Part shown: piece by piece, positions 8,113 through 13,237 of the stretch
Position numbering within the stretch: the first letter of the stretch is position 1
How the letters are laid out: every line of letters starts with the position of its first letter
Source of the DNA: Bacteroidales bacterium
GTDB taxonomy: Bacteria; Bacteroidota; Bacteroidia; Bacteroidales; UBA12481
Assembly (NCBI GenBank): GCA_021160155.1
Contig: JAGHDB010000391.1
Span: forward strand, 1 to 13,237
Length of the DNA stretch: 13,237 bases
Direction of reading: 5' to 3'
The notes under the pieces: generated by a model
Databases searched by the model: none
Told to the model about the DNA's origin: nothing
What the model saw: only the letters and a program-made list of their open reading frames with translations
Made by a program: the position numbers and the translations under genes

Positions 8113-9050
8113 TATTCAAACGCTTTAATCATTTTTTTTATTAAACCCGACAAGATGATCTCCTGGTTTTTCAGAATCATATTCTTTATTGCCACAGAAG
8201 ATGACATTCCATGCCCGATCAATACCGGCGAGCCAATCCCGAGAATCGGAGTGCCGCCGAAATTTTCATAATTAAACTTTTCAAAAAACGGATGAGAAAT
8301 ATTGATCTTCCTCATTAATCCGTAAAACGATTCTGTCTGCTTTAATATTACATTTCCTGAAAAGCCGTCACACACCACTACATCGGCACGATCCCCGAAA
8401 AGTTCATTGCCCTCCACATTACCAATAAAAAGGTAATCAGGGCTATCCTGCATGACCTGAAATGTTGATTTAGTCAGCAGGTTGCCTTTTTCCGGTTCAG
8501 AACCAATGTTTAATAATCCTACACGGGGGTTTTCTACACCGTGTACATACCGGGCAAAAAGAGCTCCCATAAAACCAAACTGATACAGTACATCAGGCCG
8601 TACGTCAGGATTGAGGCCCACATCCAAAAGCAGTGTGTAATCATTTTCTCCTTTCGGAATAGAAACTGAAATTGAAGGACGGATAACTCCGGGGATTGAT
8701 TTGATGGTAAACATGGCTCCGGCCAGCATCGCACCCGTATTACCGGCACTGCAGAAACCATCCAGTTCATTGTGAGAAAGCATCTCGAACCCCAGGTACA
8801 TGCTGGATTTTTTCTTGACCGAAAAAGCCCTGACCGGATGGTCATTCATACTGATAGTCTCTTCTGCATGAATTATGGTGAAACGGTCAGAATCAAACGA
8901 GAGTGTTTGACACTCCTTCAAAATATTATCTTTTTCACCGATCAGAACCAGTTCGCAATCAGGGGGCAGAATTTCCCTGGCCAGGACTGCTCCTTTTACC
9001 GTGGCTTTGGGAGCATGGTCACCACCCATTATATCCAATCCGATTCTCAT
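8112..9050 (-). CDS. plsX: Phosphate acyltransferase PlsX
   Basis: The 312-residue enzyme converts acyl-ACP and phosphate to acyl-phosphate, the acyl donor for PlsY in phospholipid synthesis. It opens with the family signature MRIGLDIMGGDHAP. Other PlsX hallmarks are GFCSAGNTGAMLAGA (about residues 97-111), LLNIGSEPEKGN and IGNVEGNELFGDRADVVVCD followed by GFSGNV. It is slightly shorter than many family members (about 330-350) but looks complete at both ends. It sits 29 bp after rpmF and shares one base with fabH. It is a peripheral membrane enzyme in other bacteria. Confidence 0.96.
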   Translation of the reverse strand: MRIGLDIMGGDHAPKATVKGAVLAREILPPDCELVLIGEKDNILKECQTLSFDSDRFTIIHAEETISMNDHPVRAFSVKKKSSMYLGFEMLSHNELDGFCSAGNTGAMLAGAMFTIKSIPGVIRPSISVSIPKGENDYTLLLDVGLNPDVRPDVLYQFGFMGALFARYVHGVENPRVGLLNIGSEPEKGNLLTKSTFQVMQDSPDYLFIGNVEGNELFGDRADVVVCDGFSGNVILKQTESFYGLMRKINISHPFFEKFNYENFGGTPILGIGSPVLIGHGMSSSVAIKNMILKNQEIILSGLIKKMIKAFE

Positions 9051-9079
9051 GATCAGGGTGGGTCAGATTAGTTGAAAAA

Positions 9080-9265
9080 TCAGGCGGTTACTTCTTTCTC
9101 AACTGCCAGTTTCCCGCGGTAATGTCCACATTCGGGACACACCCGGTGATAAGGTACGGCAGCCCCACAATTAGGGCATACTGATAAATGCGTGGGAGTG
9201 GCTTTATAATGTGTCCTCCGTTTGTCTCTTCTCTGCTTCGATGTTCTGTGTTTTGGATGTGCCAT
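9080..9265 (-). CDS. rpmF: 50S ribosomal protein L32 (zinc-binding form)
   Basis: The 61-residue product starts at ATG 9265, giving the canonical N-terminus MAHPKHRTSKQRRDKRRTHY. The frame extends 11 codons further upstream, but that part does not resemble L32. Four cysteines (30, 33, 43, 46) in CPNC and CPEC form a zinc ribbon, so this is the zinc-containing C+ form. The basic N-terminus contacts 23S rRNA. No Shine-Dalgarno sequence precedes the ATG. It is the first gene after a promoter-like element and leads rpmF-plsX-fabH. The DUF177 (YceD) gene often found upstream of rpmF is absent here. Confidence 0.97.
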   Translation of the reverse strand: MAHPKHRTSKQRRDKRRTHYKATPTHLSVCPNCGAAVPYHRVCPECGHYRGKLAVEKEVTA

Positions 9266-9295
9266 GAACAATATCCGTTTAATCGTTAAAACGTG

Positions 9296-9303
9296 CAAAA
9301 GTA
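9296..9303 (-). promoter_or_regulatory. Promoter -7 box for rpmF-plsX-fabH (Bacteroidota type)
   Basis: On the minus strand the bases read TACTTTTG, a full match to the Bacteroidota -7 consensus TAnnTTTG, about 30 nt before the rpmF ATG. A T-rich stretch ending near 9321 is where a -33 element would lie, although no exact TTTG is there. The region is otherwise AT-rich and non-coding, and the gene behind it is highly expressed in most bacteria, all of which supports a real promoter. Confidence 0.55.
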
Positions 9304-9320
9304 TAAAAGATAATTCGAAT

Positions 9321-9379
9321 AAAAAAACAGGGTATTTTTTGTTTTTACAGGGCAGATCAACCCATTAGCCCTGTTTTTT
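9321..9379 (-). terminator. Intrinsic terminator candidate at the end of the histidine kinase gene, with alternative hairpins
   Basis: On the minus strand, AAAAAACAGGG (9332-side partner at 9369-9379) can pair with CCCTGTTTTTT (9322-9332), which ends in a run of seven Ts. This has the form of a rho-independent terminator with a loop of about 36 nt. Inside that loop GCCCTGT (9347-9353) can instead pair with the same ACAGGGC arm (9368-9374), a 7-bp stem with a 14-nt loop that is not followed by a T-run. The two hairpins exclude each other. The upstream arm overlaps the kinase stop region, and the T-run abuts the rpmF promoter. Confidence 0.45.
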
Positions 9380-10660
9380 CAACACGATTCGAAAATCGGT
9401 CCCCCGTCCTATTTCAGAGGATCTGACGAATACTTTACCCGAATGGTAATTTTCAATGATCCGTTTTACCAGCGATAATCCAAGGCCCCAGCCTCTTTGT
9501 TTGGTCGTATATCCCGGTTGAAAGACCACCTGGTAATTGGATTTTGAGATCCCCTTACCGGAATCAGCCACATCAATATACACTACCTGGTTTTGATCTT
9601 CAACTGAAATATCAATCCGGCCGACTCCATCCATGGCATCGATCGCATTACGGCAAAGATTTTCAATTACCCATTCAAACAGGGTAAGATTTAAAGGAAC
9701 TATTAACTCTTCCAGATCTCCGAAATGGAGATTAAAAGATATTTTATCGGAGGTACGGCTTTCAAGATAGTGGATGGCATTACGAAGTACCTGTAAAACG
9801 TCTTCAGGCATTAATACAGGAGCTGATCCGATTTTAGAAAACCGGTCAGTGATGGTCTCCAGTCTTTTTACATCTTTTACAATCTCCTGAATTATTTCAG
9901 GGTTCGGCTCTTTAATTTTCAACAGTTCTACCCAGGCCATTAAAGAAGATATAGGTGTTCCCAACTGATGTGCCGTCTCTTTTGACATACCCACCCATAC
10001 CTGATTCTGCTCTGCCCGCCTTGAAGAACTGAATGCTAAATAGGCAAACAGGATAAACAAAAAGATCACTGCAAGCTGGACGAACGGGAAATATTGAATC
10101 CGGGTCAGGAGGATAGAGTCTTTATAATATAAATATTGAACCATATCCGGAGCGTTCAGCATTTCAGGGGTGATATCATATCCTTTCTGACGCATATTTT
10201 TTAATATCTCACGAAGATCGATTTTGATGGGTTCGTGTTGTTTTTTCATGATCTTCAGCTGATGCCTGAGATACTTCTGGTTTTTTTCGCTCAATTTCTG
10301 GAACTGGAGTCTCAGCAGATCAACCGGTTGTTTGTTTTTACCGAAAAGCCGGAGATTTCTGGCCGAGAGGATATGGTCATTTTCATCCACCGTAATAACC
10401 GGTATGGTTTCGTTTTCCTTTGTAATCCGGTCAACGAAAAGATACATATCCACATCTTCTTCGTTGATGGTCAGGAGTTGCTTGGTAGCTTCAGCCCATA
10501 TTTCCATGCGCTGTTTTTCTTCCTTTTCCAGTCTTTTAACCAGCACATTGGTATACCATGTGGTAGCGATACCAATTATTACCGCTCCGGCAAAAAAGAT
10601 CAACTTCCATCGTTGTTTACGAGAATAAATATGCAAGTCGAATAGTGTTACAAGCGACAA
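9365..10660 (-). CDS. Membrane sensor histidine kinase (orphan in this window)
   Basis: The frame holds 431 residues from a TTG at 10660, preceded directly by a stop. A second in-frame TTG at 10636 would start at residue 9 (HIYSRKQRWK), which from memory resembles homologue N-termini, and may be the true start. There is no ATG until residue 52. TM1 is at about 19-40, a region of about 150 residues lies outside the membrane, and TM2 is at about 192-211. No HAMP domain is evident. The H-box is GMSKETAHQLGTPISSL with phospho-acceptor His231. ATP-binding motifs are the N-box ENLCRNAIDAM (333-343), G1 DSGKGIS (366-372) and G2 GWGLGLSLVK (390-399). No response regulator is visible, so target and signal are unknown. 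Confidence 0.92.
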   Translation of the reverse strand: MSLVTLFDLHIYSRKQRWKLIFFAGAVIIGIATTWYTNVLVKRLEKEEKQRMEIWAEATKQLLTINEEDVDMYLFVDRITKENETIPVITVDENDHILSARNLRLFGKNKQPVDLLRLQFQKLSEKNQKYLRHQLKIMKKQHEPIKIDLREILKNMRQKGYDITPEMLNAPDMVQYLYYKDSILLTRIQYFPFVQLAVIFLFILFAYLAFSSSRRAEQNQVWVGMSKETAHQLGTPISSLMAWVELLKIKEPNPEIIQEIVKDVKRLETITDRFSKIGSAPVLMPEDVLQVLRNAIHYLESRTSDKISFNLHFGDLEELIVPLNLTLFEWVIENLCRNAIDAMDGVGRIDISVEDQNQVVYIDVADSGKGISKSNYQVVFQPGYTTKQRGWGLGLSLVKRIIENYHSGKVFVRSSEIGRGTDFRIVLKKQG

Positions 10661-10701
10661 TTAGTTTTAGGATACCGGCAATAATCAAAACGCATGATTG
10701 T

Positions 10702-10727
10702 ACCGGGTATTGTATTAACCGCCCGGT
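10702..10727. other. Short GC-rich hairpin just after mnmH
   Basis: ACCGGG (10702-10707) and CCCGGT (10722-10727) are perfect 6-bp arms around a 14-nt loop. It lies immediately after the mnmH stop codon, where a terminator would be expected. Read on the minus strand, no T-run follows; read on the plus strand, TTTTTATTT follows. It could terminate antisense transcription, or work weakly or by another mechanism for mnmH. Confidence 0.35.
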
Positions 10728-10729
10728 TT

Positions 10730-11758
10730 TTATTTAAATAATTTATCCAGTGTCCGTATTAACTGTGCCGCATAATTTTCAGGCTTTGTTTTTCTCAGAT
10801 CCAGTTCATATACTGTTTTCGGGTCTCTCAGTCGGAGGCTGTGTGTATATTTTTGATCATAATAAACCAGCAGCATTCTGGCAACTTGTTCTAAATCATT
10901 TCTTTTCAATGCTTCCAGTATTTTTTTTGTGGTTTCTCCTCCCAGTCGTTTCCTGATCCGTTCAATAGAAATTGCCAGTTCATTTTCAGCAGAGTTGCCG
11001 TATTCTTCAATCAGAATCCGTATTCTGAGTTCATCCGGTACCCGTATCAGAATCAGTGGGGCGTTGCTTTTTGCCTGATAAAAAGTATCCGGTATGAAAA
11101 TCCGGCCGATTTGACGGCTTTCATCTTCGATCCAGACCGGCAATGAAGAATTCAGAGCGACCAGCCGGCCGTAGAGTTCATTTTCAAACTGTTCATTGGT
11201 AGGTTGCGTGTCCATTCCGATCCAGCCGAAAACCGAGCCTTTATGATTTGCCAGTCCTTCAAGATCAATTACCTGTTGTCCGGCTTCTTTCAATTGCTTC
11301 AACCACCGCGATTTGCCGCTTCCGGTCAACCCTCCCAGCACAACCAGCGAGCCGGGATTTCCGAGTTGCTTTCGGATATATCTCCGGTAGGCCTGATATC
11401 CTCCTTTTAACAAACTTACCTGATAACCGGCAGTTTCAAAGAGCCAACCCATAGATTCACTTCTCATACCACCTCTCCAGCAGTGAACCAAAACCGGGCC
11501 GTGGGGTATTACAGACTCCAGTTTTTCAAGATACCTGATCATTTTCGGGCCCACCATCTCCAGTCCTTTACGAATAGCCGTATCTCTCCCCCGCTGTTTA
11601 TAAAGAGTGCCAACTTCAGCCCGTTCGTTGTTTTCAAAAAGTGAAATATTGACAGCCCCGGGTATATGGCCCCGGGAAAATTCGGCAGGTGTTCTGACAT
11701 CGACCACCGGTAATTGTGCCGCTTCTTTTAGAAAATTTTCCGGGTCAAGTTGATTCAT
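10730..11758 (-). CDS. mnmH: tRNA 2-selenouridine synthase (MnmH/SelU)
   Basis: The 342-residue enzyme replaces sulfur with selenium in 2-thiouridine at the wobble position of tRNAs for Lys, Glu and Gln. It uses selenophosphate and passes through a geranylated intermediate. Residues about 1-127 are a rhodanese domain starting VVDVRTPAEFSRGHIPGAVN, with catalytic Cys93 in HCWRGGMRS, the signature of this family. Residues about 135-342 are a P-loop domain with Walker A GGLTGSGKS (142-150). Length is close to the E. coli enzyme (364). The ATG at 11758 lies 5 bp after the stop of the SelD fusion, so its selenophosphate source is encoded in the same operon. Confidence 0.95.
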   Translation of the reverse strand: MNQLDPENFLKEAAQLPVVDVRTPAEFSRGHIPGAVNISLFENNERAEVGTLYKQRGRDTAIRKGLEMVGPKMIRYLEKLESVIPHGPVLVHCWRGGMRSESMGWLFETAGYQVSLLKGGYQAYRRYIRKQLGNPGSLVVLGGLTGSGKSRWLKQLKEAGQQVIDLEGLANHKGSVFGWIGMDTQPTNEQFENELYGRLVALNSSLPVWIEDESRQIGRIFIPDTFYQAKSNAPLILIRVPDELRIRILIEEYGNSAENELAISIERIRKRLGGETTKKILEALKRNDLEQVARMLLVYYDQKYTHSLRLRDPKTVYELDLRKTKPENYAAQLIRTLDKLFK

Positions 11759-11763
11759 AGCGG

Positions 11764-13237
11764 TTATTCCCGTTCGGATGCAGCAATAGTTATTTGTCCG
11801 GTACCGGTTTCAGTAAAACGGCCAATAGATGCTACTTCCGTGTTTCCTGCTGCTTTCATACGTTTGATATATAAATCCGCTTCTTTCCCGGGGAGAGCAA
11901 TCAGTAAACCTCCGGAGGTTTGTGCATCACAAAGCATGGTCATCATGTTATCCGGCACATTTTGCGCCTCATTAATCCATGGTTTGAGGTATTCGATATT
12001 GCTTTTGGTTCCGCCGGGGATGATTCCAGAACCAATTAACTCCATCAATCCGGTAAGCAGCGGCACCTGTTGCGGGTCAATTGTCACATTCACGCGGCTG
12101 CTTCGTGACATTTCCAGCAGATGTCCCAACAACCCGAAACCGGTCACATCGGTACAGGCGTGCGGGGTAAAATCGAACAGCATTTCAGCTGCATTACGGT
12201 TCAACCGGCTCATGACCTCTATCAGGCGTTTTTGTTGATCCGTTGTCAGTATTCCTCTTTTGAGTGCGGTACTCATGACACCGGTTCCTACCGGTTTGGT
12301 TAAGATAACCTGATCACCCGGGCGGGCACCCCTGTTACTCCAGATCTTTTGAGGATGAACTTCACCCGTTACCACCATACCGTATTTAGGTTCGGTATCT
12401 TCGATGGTATGTCCGCCCAACACAGTAATTCCGGCTTCTCTGGCTTTATCATGTGCTCCCCTGAGGATCTCTTTCAACACCGAAAGATCCAGTCGTTTTA
12501 CCGGAAACCCGACGATATTCAGTGCAAATAGCGGTCGGGCCCCCATTGCATAGATATCGCTCAGGGCGTTACTAGCCGCGATAGCCCCGAAATGATAGGG
12601 ATCATCCACAATCGGTGTAAAAAAATCAACGGTTTTCACCAGGGCCAGATCATCACGAATTTTAAAAACCGCAGCATCGTCAGCGGTTTCAGGACCGATA
12701 AGAATGCGCGGATCATCTCCTGCGGGCAAATCCCGCAACACCTGCTCCAAGTCCTGCGGTCGCAGTTTACAGGCACATCCCAGACCGTGTGTAAAGTGTG
12801 TCAATTGAACAACTTCAACCCCGGACGGTTTTTCCCCTGAATCTCCCGCCAGGGTTTTAACAGCCTTCACGATCATACCGGTTGCTTTATCCACCTCTTC
12901 ACGGGTGGTCATTTTACCCAGGGAGAACCTGACCGTCCCCATGGCAAATTCATCTTCAATTTGCATAGCCTGTAACACTGAAGAAGCGGTTACCTGATCG
13001 GCATGACAGGCGGCACCTGCCGAGGCAGCGAGCTGTTCCATGCTCCCCAGAAGAGTTTGTGCCTCGATGCCCGGGAAAGAGATACTCAGGGTATTGGGCA
13101 GCCGGTTTTCAGGATGTCCGTTAACCACGGCATCGGGTAATTTTTCCAGCAGTACAGATTGCAGGCGGTCTCTTAATGTTTTCATTCGCTCTGCATTTAT
13201 TTCAATCTGTTCACCGGCTACTTCACAGGCTTTACCC
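11764..13237 (-). CDS. selD: Selenocysteine lyase/cysteine desulfurase-SelD fusion, partial (N-terminus beyond right edge)
   Basis: The open frame runs to the window edge, so the ATG at 13185 is only the first internal Met; 17 more codons before it (ACEVAGEQIEINAER) also belong to the desulfurase. Numbering from that Met, residues 1-111 are the C-terminal small domain of a class V aminotransferase, with HPENRLPNTLSISFPG and catalytic Cys60 in SAGAACHADQ. This GAACH form recalls mammalian selenocysteine lyase more than IscS. After a linker of about 10 residues comes a full SelD (123-473), which makes selenophosphate from selenide and ATP. It has nucleophile Cys137 and Lys140 in HGLGCACK, likely metal ligands Asp170, Asp210 and Asp346, GGHTIEDTEP, DVTGFGLLGH and CDAQTSGGLL. 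The nucleophile codon is TGT, not TGA, so it is Cys and not selenocysteine. mnmH follows 5 bp later. Confidence 0.93.
   Translation of the reverse strand, partial: GKACEVAGEQIEINAERMKTLRDRLQSVLLEKLPDAVVNGHPENRLPNTLSISFPGIEAQTLLGSMEQLAASAGAACHADQVTASSVLQAMQIEDEFAMGTVRFSLGKMTTREEVDKATGMIVKAVKTLAGDSGEKPSGVEVVQLTHFTHGLGCACKLRPQDLEQVLRDLPAGDDPRILIGPETADDAAVFKIRDDLALVKTVDFFTPIVDDPYHFGAIAASNALSDIYAMGARPLFALNIVGFPVKRLDLSVLKEILRGAHDKAREAGITVLGGHTIEDTEPKYGMVVTGEVHPQKIWSNRGARPGDQVILTKPVGTGVMSTALKRGILTTDQQKRLIEVMSRLNRNAAEMLFDFTPHACTDVTGFGLLGHLLEMSRSSRVNVTIDPQQVPLLTGLMELIGSGIIPGGTKSNIEYLKPWINEAQNVPDNMMTMLCDAQTSGGLLIALPGKEADLYIKRMKAAGNTEVASIGRFTETGTGQITIAASERE

Noticed and set aside
8534..8845. 103-codon minus-strand open frame inside plsX in another frame
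   Set aside because: It is an out-of-frame shadow of plsX, whose own frame carries the family signatures here.
10235..10645. 136-codon plus-strand open frame opposite the histidine kinase
   Set aside because: Its Phe-rich composition comes from the Lys- and Glu-rich codons on the other strand; the kinase motifs on the minus strand leave no doubt.
11750..12238. 162-codon plus-strand open frame opposite the SelD domain
   Set aside because: It lies entirely antisense to well-conserved SelD sequence, and its translation shows no domain or membrane pattern. It is a shadow of the real gene.
12768..12788. Possible selenocysteine (TGA) at the SelD nucleophile
   Set aside because: SelD often has selenocysteine there, so I checked the codon: it is TGT, giving Cys in HGLGCACK.

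Overview
The window looks like a chromosomal segment of a Bacteroidota bacterium, possibly Bacteroidales or Marinilabiliales (lower rank is a guess). Four things suggest this. Start codons lack Shine-Dalgarno sequences, and a perfect Bacteroidota-type -7 box (TAnnTTTG) stands in front of rpmF. ATP synthase subunit a has a signal peptide and a large extracytoplasmic extension. A bactofilin gene and an AtpZ/AtpI-like pair lead into the ATP synthase genes. The left-edge gene is a signal-peptide-bearing TlpA-like protein with the long N-terminal region common in this phylum. Every gene is on the minus strand, so biological order runs from right (13237) to left (1). No gene-free stretch exceeds about 100 bp, and I see no tRNA, rRNA, insertion sequence, CRISPR array or sign of recent transfer.

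Right part (13237-10730), selenium module: a fusion protein, truncated by the window edge, joins the C-terminal part of a NifS-like cysteine desulfurase/selenocysteine lyase to a complete selenophosphate synthetase (SelD). It is followed 5 bp later by mnmH/selU, the tRNA 2-selenouridine synthase. Together they describe a route from (seleno)cysteine through enzyme-bound selenium and selenophosphate to selenouridine in the tRNA wobble position. This is the most distinctive feature of the window.

Middle part (10660-7108): a two-TM sensor histidine kinase without a response regulator in view, then a terminator/promoter region, then the housekeeping cluster rpmF-plsX-fabH (ribosomal protein L32, phosphate acyltransferase, ketoacyl-ACP synthase III) that starts lipid synthesis.

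Left part (7064-1): a bactofilin, AtpZ, a four-helix AtpI-like membrane protein, atpB-atpE-atpF-atpH-atpA-atpG, and a partial TlpA-like thioredoxin-family protein that begins 2 bp after atpG. The catalytic beta subunit (atpD) and epsilon subunit (atpC) are not here and must be encoded elsewhere. From rpmF to the left edge no gap exceeds about 55 bp and several genes overlap, so this may be one long transcript linking translation, lipid synthesis, a cytoskeletal/envelope protein and energy conversion.
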